Assembly (NCBI GenBank): GCA_003135455.1
Contig: PLBV01000110.1
Span: 1,650-44,032 of the forward strand
DNA: 42,383 nucleotides
Direction of reading: 5' to 3'
DNA from: Hyphomicrobiales bacterium
GTDB taxonomy: Bacteria > Pseudomonadota > Alphaproteobacteria > Rhizobiales > Methyloligellaceae
The stretch's first letter is position 1. Each line of letters opens with the position of its first letter. The notes under the pieces are model-generated. The model was not told where the DNA came from and did no database searches. It was given only the letters and a program-made list of their open reading frames with translations. Shown here piece by piece: positions 32,387 through 40,573 of this stretch. A program made the translations under genes and the position numbers.

Positions 32387-33313
32387 CTAGCTCTCCAGCG
32401 TAGCTCCGGTAGCCGCGTTTGCGCTTGCCGCCAGCACGGGCTCGGCAGCGAAGCGCTCGGCGGTGAGGCCCTCTTCGTCAGCAGCAAACTCCGCAGCCGC
32501 AACGTCCGCATGCTCTGCCGGCACGAGCGCCTCGAGAAATCCGTGCACCTTCTCCCAGGCGCCACGGTCGAACAGGTCGTTATGGTCGCCACGCGGGAGG
32601 ATGGCCAAGGTCTTGGGCTGCCGCGCCTTGGTATACAGGTGGCGGGCCTGACCCACGGGGATGACCCGGTCCCGCGCCCCATGCACGATGAGGAGCGGCA
32701 CGCGTAGCGTAGCGATGTGATCGATGGTGCGGTACTGGTCGACCATGACCAGGCTCAAGGGCAGGAAGCCCCAGGAGAGCTTGCCGACATCCACCACCGA
32801 CGTGAATGGCGCCTCCAACACGACCGCCCGCACCGGACGCTGAAGCGACAGCCGCGTCGCCACCGCCGTCCCGAGCGACTCGCCATAGGCCACGATGTCC
32901 TCGCGCGCCACCCCTAGGCTGAGCAGCCGGTCATAAGCGGCGACCGCGTCGGCGATGTTGTTCCTCTCGGAGGGCCAGCCGCCCGAGCCGCCATAGCGGC
33001 GATAGTTCAGAATGAACACCCCATAGCCGCTCGCTTGCATGCGCGCGATCTTCGACGCGCGCGTCGCTGCCGAGCCGCCATTGCCGGTGAAATAGAGCAG
33101 CGTTGGCTTGTCCCCCTTGGCCTGCGCGTACCAGGCGATGAGGATGACGCCGTCGCGGGTCTTGAGCGTGATCTCCTGCACGCCGGCAAGCCCCGCCTCT
33201 GCCGGGGCGATGCGCCTGCGATCCGGCATATAGACGAAGTATCGATGAAGCAGGAAGGCGCAAAAGCAAATGACGGCGTAAGCGCCTATGAGGGAAAGCA
33301 GGAGATCAACCAT
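32387..33313 (-). CDS. Membrane-anchored alpha/beta hydrolase (BEM46/ABHD13-like)
   Basis: 308 residues. One N-terminal membrane helix (about 4-24), then an alpha/beta hydrolase domain with the nucleophile elbow YGESLG, the Asp in HGARDRVIP and the His in RGDHNDLF. LLYFTGNGGSAATR forms the oxyanion loop typical of the BEM46/ABHD13/17 group, whose substrates are poorly known. The C-terminal 40 residues are Ala/Glu-rich and look disordered. It converges with rpsU, with a palindromic repeat between. Confidence 0.9.
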   Translation of the reverse strand: MVDLLLSLIGAYAVICFCAFLLHRYFVYMPDRRRIAPAEAGLAGVQEITLKTRDGVILIAWYAQAKGDKPTLLYFTGNGGSAATRASKIARMQASGYGVFILNYRRYGGSGGWPSERNNIADAVAAYDRLLSLGVAREDIVAYGESLGTAVATRLSLQRPVRAVVLEAPFTSVVDVGKLSWGFLPLSLVMVDQYRTIDHIATLRVPLLIVHGARDRVIPVGQARHLYTKARQPKTLAILPRGDHNDLFDRGAWEKVHGFLEALVPAEHADVAAAEFAADEEGLTAERFAAEPVLAASANAATGATLES

Positions 33314-33573
33314 GGCTATACAAATACCTTTCCGATCCTTCGAGCGAAAGTCAAAACCAACCTAGCCGATCCTTAATGAACCAAGCTTGAACGAGGCGTT
33401 CATTGGCTGCAAGCGTTGACTAAGCTCGCATCGTTCGTCCACGCACAACGGAATTTCCGTTCTGTCTCAAAGCTATGAGCGTGGGTTGGGAAGCCTCGTT
33501 GCACGGCCCATGCCATTGCCGAGGCGGTACTGGCATCGCCTATCCCAGCGGCGCTAGCAAGGCGTCGATGCGG
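33314..33573. other. Intergenic region, nothing recognised
   Basis: 260 bases between the hydrolase start and the DUF3574 pseudogene. Only a short palindrome AACGGAATTTCCGTT (33449-33463) stands out. I see no conserved frame. Confidence 0.4.
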
Positions 33574-33995
33574 TCAGAATGAGACGCAAGCGGGCCTGAT
33601 GATGACCGCCACCGACTGCTGCTGGAAGCGTTGCTTATAGGCGGCGACGATGGCGTCGATCTTAGGCGTCGCTTCCGCTCCGGCCGGCACGATGATGCGC
33701 ACGTCCTTGCTCGGCTCGCGCACGATGGTGTTGGCGTCGCTGTCGCGCCACTGACCGAGCGCGTCGAGCACCGTGAGCCCGTCCGGGAAACGGGGCGTGA
33801 TCTCGCTCGCCACGAAGTCCGACCAGGTGCCCTCGCTCACCCCCAACGCGCCGCCGATATGCGGCCGAACATCAGGTCGATCTCGAGCATCGCCTTGAGC
33901 GGCGCGCTGCAGGCGATGTCTTGTGCCGTGGTGGCGCCAATTTGCGCCAGCAGAAGCGCGATGCCGCCTGCGATCAAGAGCCGAAGCTTGCGCAT
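33574..33995 (-). pseudogene. DUF3574 exported protein with a one-base frameshift
   Basis: The first frame gives a signal peptide (MRKLRLLIAGGIALLLAQIGATTAQ) and CSAPLKAMLEIDLMFGR. The second frame continues GVSEGTWSDFVASEITPRFPDGLTVLDALGQWRD and a C-terminal part ending RPACVSF. The break lies at 33859-33860: CGCATATCGGCGGC where CGCAATATCGGCGGC would encode the expected GRNIGGALG. Adding one A gives a continuous 140-residue protein. It is either a real deletion or a single-base sequence error. Function of DUF3574 is unknown. Confidence 0.8.
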
Positions 33996-34010
33996 GGTCT
34001 CTAGCAATAA

Positions 34011-34046
34011 TCCCAGCGTCATTCCGGCGAAAGCCGGAATCCAGCG
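34011..34046. repeat. Short palindromic repeat after pntB
   Basis: CAGCGTCATTCCGGCGAAAGCCGGAATCCAGCG has an ATTCCGGC/GCCGGAAT stem, a common dispersed intergenic element. It lies three bases past the pntB stop and just before the DUF3574 pseudogene on the same strand, and may act as terminator. Confidence 0.7.
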
Positions 34047-34048
34047 TG

Positions 34049-35443
34049 TCACAGCGCCTTGGCGATCTCCTCGGTCATCTTCTTGGCGTCGCCCAGCACC
34101 ATCATGGTGTTGTCGCGATAGAACAGCGGGTTGTCGATGCCGGCATAGCCTGACGCCAGCGACCGCTTGTTGAACAGCACCGTGCCCGCCTTCCACACCT
34201 GCAAGACCGGCATGCCGTAGATGGGCGAGGACGGATCGTCCTCGGCGGCTGGATTGGTCACGTCATTGGCGCCGATCACATAGGCCACGTCGGTCTGCGC
34301 GAACTCGCTGTTGATGTCCTCGAGCTCGAACACCTCGTCGTAAGGCACATTGGCCTCGGCGAGCAGCACGTTCATATGGCCGGGCATCCGCCCCGCCACC
34401 GGGTGGATGGCGTATTTCACCTCGACGCCGGCCGCCTTCAGCCTGTCCGCCATCTCGCGCAGCGCGTGCTGCGCCTGGGCCACCGCCATGCCGTAGCCCG
34501 GCACGATGATCACCTTGCTCGCATTCTTCATGAGGAAGGCCGCGTCCTCAGCCGAGCCGAGCTTCACCGGCTTCTGCTCGGCGCCCGCAGCCGGGCCCGC
34601 CACCTCGCCGCCGAAACCCCCTAAGATCACGCTGATGAAGGAGCGGTTCATCGCCTTGCACATGATGTAGGAGAGGATGGCGCCGGAAGAGCCCACCAGC
34701 GCGCCGGTTACGATCAGCGCCGTGTTGCCCAGCGTGAAGCCGATGCCGGCCGCGGCCCACCCCGAATAGGAGTTGAGCATCGACACGACCACGGGCATGT
34801 CGGCGCCGCCGATGGGCACGATGATCAGCACGCCGAGCAAGAGAGACAGCGCCGCGATTGCCCAGAAATAGACTTCCGTCTGCTCGCGGCAGAACATCAC
34901 CACGCAAGCGACGAGCGCCAGCGCCAGCCCGATATTGAGGACATGGCGCCCCGGCAGCAGGATCGGCTTGCCAGACATGCGCGCCGACAGCTTGAGAAAG
35001 GCGATGACCGAGCCGGTGAAGGTGATGGCGCCGATGGAAACGCCGAGCGACATCTCCACCAGGCTCGCGGTGTAGATGGCGCCGGGTGTGCCGATGCCGA
35101 AGGCCTCGGGCGCATAATAGGCGGCGGCTGCGACCAGCACCGCGGCGAGGCCGACCAGCGAGTGGAAGGCCGCGACCAGCTCCGGCATCGCTGTCATCGG
35201 GATGCGGCGGGCGGTGACGGCGCCGATGCTGCCGCCGACCGCTATGCCGCCTAAGATCATCGCCCAGGTAAGCGGGCTTTCAGGTCGCGCCACCGCAAGG
35301 GTGGTCAGCACGGCGATGGCCATGCCGGTCATGCCGAGATAATTGCCCCGCCGCGAGGTCACCGGCGACGACAGGCCTCGCAACGCCAGGATGAAGAGGA
35401 CGCCCGCGACCAGATAAAGGAGCGGGACGAGATCGTGGATCAT
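34049..35443 (-). CDS. pntB: NAD(P) transhydrogenase, beta subunit
   Basis: 464 residues. About nine membrane helices (domain II) fill the N-terminal 270 residues. The C-terminal NADP-binding domain III (from about 290) shows IIVPGYGMAVAQAQHALREM, HPVAGRMPGHMNVLLAEA and YVIGANDVTNPAA. With the alpha subunits it couples proton entry to hydride transfer from NADH to NADP. The frame opens at 35554 inside pntAB, but MIHDLVPLLYLVAG at 35443 is the family start. It is the last gene of the pntAA-pntAB-pntB operon. Confidence 0.96.
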   Translation of the reverse strand: MIHDLVPLLYLVAGVLFILALRGLSSPVTSRRGNYLGMTGMAIAVLTTLAVARPESPLTWAMILGGIAVGGSIGAVTARRIPMTAMPELVAAFHSLVGLAAVLVAAAAYYAPEAFGIGTPGAIYTASLVEMSLGVSIGAITFTGSVIAFLKLSARMSGKPILLPGRHVLNIGLALALVACVVMFCREQTEVYFWAIAALSLLLGVLIIVPIGGADMPVVVSMLNSYSGWAAAGIGFTLGNTALIVTGALVGSSGAILSYIMCKAMNRSFISVILGGFGGEVAGPAAGAEQKPVKLGSAEDAAFLMKNASKVIIVPGYGMAVAQAQHALREMADRLKAAGVEVKYAIHPVAGRMPGHMNVLLAEANVPYDEVFELEDINSEFAQTDVAYVIGANDVTNPAAEDDPSSPIYGMPVLQVWKAGTVLFNKRSLASGYAGIDNPLFYRDNTMMVLGDAKKMTEEIAKAL

Positions 35444-35462
35444 GGTCTCTCTCGTCTCGCTC

Positions 35463-35882
35463 TCACTTCTTTTTCTTCTGATACATGCCGAGCATGCGCT
35501 GGGTGACGAGGAAGCCGCCGAAGATGTTGACGCACGCCATGGTGAGCGCCGCAAGACCCAAGCACTTCGCCAGCCAATGGCCAGACGAGGCCGCGGCGTC
35601 GGCCGCTTCCACCGAAACCGCGAGCAGCGCGCCCACCACGATCACCGAGGAGATGGCGTTGGTCACCGACATCAGGGGGGTGTGCAGAGCGGGCGTCACG
35701 CTCCACACCACGAAATAGCCGACGAAGATGGCGAGCACGAAGATGGAGAAGCGCGACACAAAATCGTGGCCCCCCTCGCTCGCCGCGGCGTCCTGCGCGT
35801 AGGCGCTGCCGGCAAGCAGGCACTCGGCCAGCATCGCCAGACCGACCAGCCCGAGCCCGAGCCAGGCGCTTCTACCCCTCAT
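35463..35882 (-). CDS. pntAB: NAD(P) transhydrogenase, alpha subunit part 2 (membrane)
   Basis: 139 residues. A signal-like N-terminus (LGLGLVGLAMLAECLLAGSAYA) precedes three membrane helices that form the alpha-subunit share of domain II, with the conserved SVTPALHTPLMSVTNAISS segment. In enterobacteria this is fused to the NAD-binding domain; the split form is normal in alphaproteobacteria. It overlaps pntAA by four bases and is followed by pntB after 19. Confidence 0.94.
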   Translation of the reverse strand: MRGRSAWLGLGLVGLAMLAECLLAGSAYAQDAAASEGGHDFVSRFSIFVLAIFVGYFVVWSVTPALHTPLMSVTNAISSVIVVGALLAVSVEAADAAASSGHWLAKCLGLAALTMACVNIFGGFLVTQRMLGMYQKKKK

Positions 35883-37159
35883 GCCTTGCCTCCCTTGGGG
35901 CGCTTGTTCCCCCCATTCTTGTCCGCGGCGGGCTTATTCCCGGGGGCCTTGAGCGCGGCGGGCTTGGGCGCGCGCGCGGCCTTGGCCGGCTCCTCGGTCG
36001 CCTTTGTTTTGGCGGCACCGCCGCCGATCCGCTCGGCGATCATCGCATTCACGATTTGACCGTCCCGGGCCAAGGCCGTGCCCTTGACGAGGTCGTCGTC
36101 CCAATTGATGGCGAGCGCCTGCTTGGTCTTGTCGATCAAGGGCTCGAGGAAGGCGAGCAGGTTGCGGGCGTAGAGGCTCGAGGCGTTGACCGGCACCCCA
36201 CCCGGCAGATTGAGCTTGCCCATGATGCGCACGCCCTTGTGCTCGACGATCTCGCCGGGCCTGGCGAGCTCGGCGTTGCCGCCGCGCTCCACCGCGAGAT
36301 CGACGATGATCGAGCCCGGGCGCATGCTCTCGATCATGGCCTTGGAGATGAGCCTCGGCGCGGGACGGCCGGGGATCAGCGCCGTGGTGATGACGATGTC
36401 CTGATTTTTCATGTGCTCGGCGACAAGCGCCGCCTGCTTCTCTTTATAGGCGTCGGACATTTCCTTGGCGTAGCCCCCCGCCGTCTCCGCCTGCTTGAAT
36501 TCCTCATCCTCCACCGCGATGAACTTGGCACCCAAGGATGCCACCTGCTCCTTGGCGGCGGGGCGCACATCCGTGGCGGTGACGATGGCGCCCAGCCGTC
36601 GCGCCGTAGCGACGGCCTGCAGGCCGGCAACGCCTGCACCCATGACGAACACCCGCGCGGCGGGAACGGTGCCGGCCGCGGTCATCATCATGGGCAGCGC
36701 GCGCTCGAAGGCGGCGGCAGCGTCCACCACGGCCTTGTAGCCGGCGAGGTTGGCTTGGCTCGACAGCACGTCCATGCTTTGCGCCCGGCTGATGCGCGGC
36801 ATCAGCTCCATGGCGAACAGCGACACGCCGGTCTTGGCGAGCGCGTCGAGGCCGGGAGCGTCGGAGAAGGGATCGAGCATGCCGATCAGGGCCGCGCCCT
36901 TCTTCATGGATTTGACCAGAGGGCCTTGCGGGCGCCGCACGGTCAGCACCACATCGGCATGCTTGACCGCGTCGGCATCCGATGTGGCGATGCTGGCACC
37001 GGCGGCGGTGTAATCGGCGTCGGAGAAATGCGACCGGAGCCCCGCGCCCGACCGCACCTTCACCGATGCGCCCAGCTTGACGAGCTTCTTCACCGTCTCG
37101 GGGCTCACCCCGATACGCGGCTCGTCCTCTCCTTCGGCCGGCACGCCAATCGTGATCAT
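35879..37159 (-). CDS. pntAA: NAD(P) transhydrogenase, alpha subunit part 1 (NAD-binding)
   Basis: 426 residues, cytoplasmic domain I. The alanine-dehydrogenase-like fold begins ITIGVPAEGEDEPRIGVSPE; the NAD-binding Rossmann motif is VMGAGVAGLQAVATARRLG and RGGNAELARPGE lies near the active site. The final 60 residues are a Lys/Ala/Pro-rich tail, longer than in many homologues. The stop overlaps pntAB. Upstream (37197-37247) are three 17-base tandem repeats, and the aa3-oxidase subunit IV gene precedes on the same strand. Confidence 0.95.
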   Translation of the reverse strand: MITIGVPAEGEDEPRIGVSPETVKKLVKLGASVKVRSGAGLRSHFSDADYTAAGASIATSDADAVKHADVVLTVRRPQGPLVKSMKKGAALIGMLDPFSDAPGLDALAKTGVSLFAMELMPRISRAQSMDVLSSQANLAGYKAVVDAAAAFERALPMMMTAAGTVPAARVFVMGAGVAGLQAVATARRLGAIVTATDVRPAAKEQVASLGAKFIAVEDEEFKQAETAGGYAKEMSDAYKEKQAALVAEHMKNQDIVITTALIPGRPAPRLISKAMIESMRPGSIIVDLAVERGGNAELARPGEIVEHKGVRIMGKLNLPGGVPVNASSLYARNLLAFLEPLIDKTKQALAINWDDDLVKGTALARDGQIVNAMIAERIGGGAAKTKATEEPAKAARAPKPAALKAPGNKPAADKNGGNKRPKGGKA

Positions 37160-37196
37160 CGTGGCTCCGTCGGCTGGTTAGGGCCGGGGCTCTCGA

Positions 37197-37247
37197 ACGC
37201 CCAAAGCGTCTCGACGCCCAAAGCGTCTCAACACCCAAGACGTCTCA
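37197..37247. repeat. Three tandem 17-base repeats in the pntAA leader
   Basis: Units at 37197-37213, 37214-37230 and 37231-37247 read ACGCCCAAAGCGTCTCG, ACGCCCAAAGCGTCTCA and ACACCCAAGACGTCTCA. They end 38 bases before the pntAA start codon on the minus strand. Just upstream, GACGGCGG/CCGCCGTC (37262-37282) forms an 8-bp hairpin. Confidence 0.85.
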
Positions 37248-37297
37248 TGGGGAATGGTGAAGACGGCGGCAGGACCGCCGTCAGGCAAGATGGCCGG

Positions 37298-37441
37298 TCA
37301 AGCGACGAAGATCGCCATGAACCCCATGATGGCGATGACGGTGACGATGACGACGATCGTCCCCTTCAGGAAAAGCTTATAGGTCCGCTCATGCTCGGAA
37401 TAGTCCATCGCCGGATGGCCCTCGGACGGATCGATGCGCAT
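37298..37441 (-). CDS. aa3-type cytochrome c oxidase subunit IV
   Basis: 47 residues with GGAG five bases before the ATG. The family hallmark AMDYSEHERTYKLFLKGT is followed by one membrane helix (IVVIVTVIAIMGFMAIFVA). This small subunit attaches to the aa3-type oxidase in alphaproteobacteria. It stands 138 bases before pntAA on the same strand, an association seen in related genomes; the oxidase's main subunits are not in this window. A GC hairpin and three tandem repeats separate the two genes. Confidence 0.9.
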   Translation of the reverse strand: MRIDPSEGHPAMDYSEHERTYKLFLKGTIVVIVTVIAIMGFMAIFVA

Positions 37442-37554
37442 TCCACTCCCCTCATGCTCTTGGACTTTCGTTCTGCCTGGCGAGATAGCACAAAGGCCGC
37501 GCGGCCTGCAATCCGGGGCTTCATCCCTCTTGTCTCGGCCCTTTGTGCAGAAGG

Positions 37555-37612
37555 GCCGTCGCCCGCCTTCGAGGGCCGCTTGCAGCGGCCACCTCGAAGG
37601 ATGAGATTTGCC
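37555..37612. repeat. GGATG-type intergenic repeat
   Basis: CTTCGAGGGCCGCTTGCAGCGGCCACCTCGAAGGATGAG contains a GGCCGCT/AGCGGCC stem with CTTCGAGG/CCTCGAAG arms (37569-37605). It lies just past the AarF-family gene stop and probably terminates that transcript. Confidence 0.7.
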
Positions 37613-37618
37613 TTAGGC

Positions 37619-38992
37619 TTAGCCCTCAGGCAGTGGGACGCCCGCGGCGGTGAAGGCCTCGCGCTGGCGCCCGGCCACGTCGGCGAGGTCAACGCCGGCG
37701 ATCGTCTCCTCGAACAGGCGGTGGAAGTTCAGCTCGGCGCCAAGATGCAGGAAGACGCCGCCAAGCCCTATTGCCGCGCGGTCCATGAACACGAATTCCC
37801 GCGGCACCTTGACCGGTCCATGATCGCGCAAGCCCTGATGCACGCGGAAGGCCTCGCGCCTTCCATACATGCCGGGGCTCACCTCATCGGCGATGGTGCG
37901 GACGCGGTCATCCAGCATCGGCCCGTAGATGAACTTCGCCCAGATGTTGAGGATGTCGATCAGCTCGTTGGAGAGCCCGCCAAAGCCCCAGGTGTCATAG
38001 GCGTGCACCACCAGCGCCCGGTCGCCCACCAGAAGCCCACGATAGAGATCGACCACCCCTTGAATGAATTTCGGCGCGAAGCTGCGCATGCAGCCATAGT
38101 CGAGCAGGTTGATGCCGGCGGCCTTCCCCGAGGCGTCCTCGAACACGGTGTAATTGCCGAGATGCGGGTCGCCATGGATCACGCCGTAGCGGCTGAACGG
38201 GTACCACCAGGCGCGGAATATGGCTTCCGCTATCCGGTTGCGCTCATCGAGGCTGCGGCCAGTGTAGTCGAGCAGCCGGCCGCCCGACAGCCAGGTCATG
38301 GTAAGGAGACGCTTGGTGGAGAGCTCAGGCACGATTTCGGGCACGCGGATCAGTGGGTCACCGGCAAAGATCGCGCCATAGAGGCCCATATGCCGGCCCT
38401 CGAGCTCGTAATCGAGCTCCTCGCGCAAGCGCGCGGCGATCTCCTGCATCATCTCCGAGGTCTCGATCGCCGGGCGCATGCGCCGATGCAGCGAGAAGAG
38501 CACGGCAAGCTGGGCGAGGTCGGCCTCCACGGCGGACTGCATGTCCGGATATTGCAGCTTGGCGGCGAGCAGGCGCCCGTCATGGCTCAGCGCTTTATGC
38601 ACCTGCCCGAGCGAGGCCGAGGCGGTCGCCTCATGCTCGAACGTCCCGAACTTCGCCTCCCATTCGGGACCAAGCTCGGCCGCCATGCGCCGGCGCACGA
38701 AGGGCCAGCCCATGGGCGGCGCCTGGCTCTGCAGCTGGCCGAGCTCGGCGGCATATTCGGCAGGCAAAGCCTCGGGGATGGTGGCAAGCAGCTGCGCCAC
38801 CTTCATGATCGGGCCCTTCAAGCCGCCAAGCGCCGCGGCGAGCGATGCCGCATCCTTGTCGCGCTCGGGGTCGAGCCCGAACAAGCGGCGCCCGGCAATG
38901 CGCGCCGCCACCCCACCCACATTGGCGCCGACGCGTCCATAGCGCCGCAGACGGCGGGTCAGGCGATTTCGTTCATCATCGTCAGCGATCAT
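37619..38992 (-). CDS. AarF/ABC1/UbiB-family atypical kinase
   Basis: 457 residues. Motifs of the ABC1/UbiB clan: PIMKVAQLLA (position of the KxGQ motif, here KVAQ), the Ala-rich loop ATASASLGQVHKA, AAKLQYP (ATP-binding Lys), VIHGDPHLGNY (catalytic loop) and LLDYGCM (the metal-binding DFG position). UbiB/COQ8 proteins support ubiquinone synthesis through ATPase activity. This shorter, soluble form without C-terminal membrane helices may be a paralogue with another lipid-linked role. It is divergent from the EEP-fold gene at 39100. Confidence 0.88.
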   Translation of the reverse strand: MIADDDERNRLTRRLRRYGRVGANVGGVAARIAGRRLFGLDPERDKDAASLAAALGGLKGPIMKVAQLLATIPEALPAEYAAELGQLQSQAPPMGWPFVRRRMAAELGPEWEAKFGTFEHEATASASLGQVHKALSHDGRLLAAKLQYPDMQSAVEADLAQLAVLFSLHRRMRPAIETSEMMQEIAARLREELDYELEGRHMGLYGAIFAGDPLIRVPEIVPELSTKRLLTMTWLSGGRLLDYTGRSLDERNRIAEAIFRAWWYPFSRYGVIHGDPHLGNYTVFEDASGKAAGINLLDYGCMRSFAPKFIQGVVDLYRGLLVGDRALVVHAYDTWGFGGLSNELIDILNIWAKFIYGPMLDDRVRTIADEVSPGMYGRREAFRVHQGLRDHGPVKVPREFVFMDRAAIGLGGVFLHLGAELNFHRLFEETIAGVDLADVAGRQREAFTAAGVPLPEG

Positions 38993-39099
38993 CCGGCCCT
39001 TCCGCTGGCTCGATCCAGGAAAATTAGACCGCCGACGCCAAATTGCCAGTGGAGCGGCTGCGGCGTCGTTGTCCCCCGTGTTGAGACCTTCCGATCCAG

Positions 39100-40083
39100 A
39101 TGAGCCATGCAGCGGCTTTCGTAAGCGTCCTTGCCGTCGCCGGCGTCATCGGCGGGGCGCTGCTGACCATGCTTGGCCTCTTCGCCGAGAAATGGCCCGC
39201 TCTCGAACTCGCCAATCAGGGGCGGCCGCTTGTCCTCATAGGCTCGGTCGCCGTCCTCGGCCTCGCGCTCATCCTAAGCGATGGCGCGCTGACCGCCGCC
39301 GCCATCCTGCTGTTGATCGCCAATGTCGGTCTATTCGTGCTGGGCTTGCAAGGTGCGGCGTCCCTTGGCAGGCCCGAAAGCCGGCGCTTCGTGCGGATGG
39401 TCACATTCAATGTGTGGCACGACAACGCCCGCGTCGAGGACGTCGCCGCCGTCCTTACCGAGGCCGACGCAGACCTCATCGTGCTGCAAGAGGTCACGAG
39501 CCAAAGGCGGAGCCGGCTGCACGACCTCACCAAAATGCGCTACCCCCATATTCTGGGTTCCAGCGGTCTGCTTATTCTCGCCAAGCACCCGGTCTGCGTC
39601 AGCGGACATATCGACGGACAGGTCGACAGATCGGCGAGCCACGGCCGGGCCCGCGGTCCCCTCCTGTTGTGGGCCCGCTTCGAGGTCGACGGCTTCGCTT
39701 TCGAGCTCGTGGGCGTTCATCTCACCTATCCTTTCAAGCCGCTGGAGCAGGCGGTCGACACGCGGGCCCTGATCGCATTCGTCCGCAGCCGCAAGGCCCC
39801 GCTCATCGTGGCAGGCGATTACAATCTGACGCCCTGGTCCTTGAAGCTGCAGCGCTTCACGCGCGAGACAGGACTGTTGCGCACCAACACCTTCCATCTG
39901 ACCTGGCCGATGCGGCGGGTGATCCCATTGCTACCCCTGGTCAGCATCGACAATGTATTCACGTCTTCTGAATTTGCGCCGCTCGCCGTCACGGCCGGAC
40001 CAAGTGCCGGGTCGGACCACCGCCCCATCATAGTCGACATCGCTTTGACGCGCCCCGATTCAATGTCCAAAGTGCCTCTCTAA
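39100..40083 (+). CDS. Membrane-anchored endonuclease/exonuclease/phosphatase-fold protein
   Basis: 327 residues. Two or three N-terminal membrane helices (about 5-27, 43-60, 64-85) are followed by an EEP domain with TFNVWHDN, IVLQEVTS (metal-binding Glu), VGVHLTYP, AGDYNLTPWS (Asp/Asn pair), SIDNVF and the final SDHRPI (catalytic His). Substrates in this superfamily range from DNA to phospholipids; the anchored bacterial form is uncharacterised. It is divergent from the AarF-family gene and 22 bases before the DUF411 gene. Confidence 0.88.
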   Translation: MSHAAAFVSVLAVAGVIGGALLTMLGLFAEKWPALELANQGRPLVLIGSVAVLGLALILSDGALTAAAILLLIANVGLFVLGLQGAASLGRPESRRFVRMVTFNVWHDNARVEDVAAVLTEADADLIVLQEVTSQRRSRLHDLTKMRYPHILGSSGLLILAKHPVCVSGHIDGQVDRSASHGRARGPLLLWARFEVDGFAFELVGVHLTYPFKPLEQAVDTRALIAFVRSRKAPLIVAGDYNLTPWSLKLQRFTRETGLLRTNTFHLTWPMRRVIPLLPLVSIDNVFTSSEFAPLAVTAGPSAGSDHRPIIVDIALTRPDSMSKVPL

Positions 40084-40105
40084 GTTCGACAGAGAAGTGG
40101 CTTTG

Positions 40106-40546
40106 ATGGCAAATCCAATCCCATTCATCTTGCTCGGTCTTCTTTTGGCATCGCCGGCTGTTGCCGCGCCAGAGACCATCGCGGTATGGAAGTCGGCGAC
40201 CTGCGAATGCAGCGGCAACTGGGTCAAGCATCTGCAGGCCAATGGCTCCGCCGTCAAGGTGAACGCCACCGAGCCCGGAGCGCTTCAGCGCCTCAAGGAG
40301 CAAGCCGGTATAGGCCGCAAGCTCGCCTCCTACCCCACCGCCAAGATCGACGGCTATGTCATCGAAGGCCACGTGCCCGGCACCGATATCAAGCGCCTCA
40401 TTGCTGAAAAGCCCGAGGCCATAGGCCTGGCCGTTCCCGGCATGCCCGTGGGCTCGCCCGGCATGGAGCAAGGCATGACCTTCGAGCCTTACCAGGTGCT
40501 GCTGCTCAAGAAGGACGGCACCAGCGAGGTCTTCGCCACCCATTAA
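40106..40546 (+). CDS. Exported DUF411 protein (putative metal-binding)
   Basis: 146 residues with a signal peptide (IPFILLGLLLASPAVA). The DUF411 core reads VWKSATCECSGNWVKHL, then YPTAKIDGYVIEGHVPGTDI and GMPVGSPGME. The family usually has CGCC at the first site and is linked to copper handling. Here the last Cys is Ser, leaving CxC. An alternative GTG at 40097 is less likely because GAGAAG is better spaced for the ATG at 40106. It lies 22 bases after the EEP-fold gene and may share its transcript. Confidence 0.88.
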   Translation: MANPIPFILLGLLLASPAVAAPETIAVWKSATCECSGNWVKHLQANGSAVKVNATEPGALQRLKEQAGIGRKLASYPTAKIDGYVIEGHVPGTDIKRLIAEKPEAIGLAVPGMPVGSPGMEQGMTFEPYQVLLLKKDGTSEVFATH

Positions 40547-40573
40547 GTGGCCTGCTCGGGTGGCAAAAGCAGC

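Noticed and set aside
36056-39103. A 1015-codon open frame on the plus strand
   Set aside because: It lies opposite pntAA, oxidase subunit IV and the AarF-family gene, is extremely rich in Arg/His/Gly and has no motif. It is an artefact of high GC in antisense.
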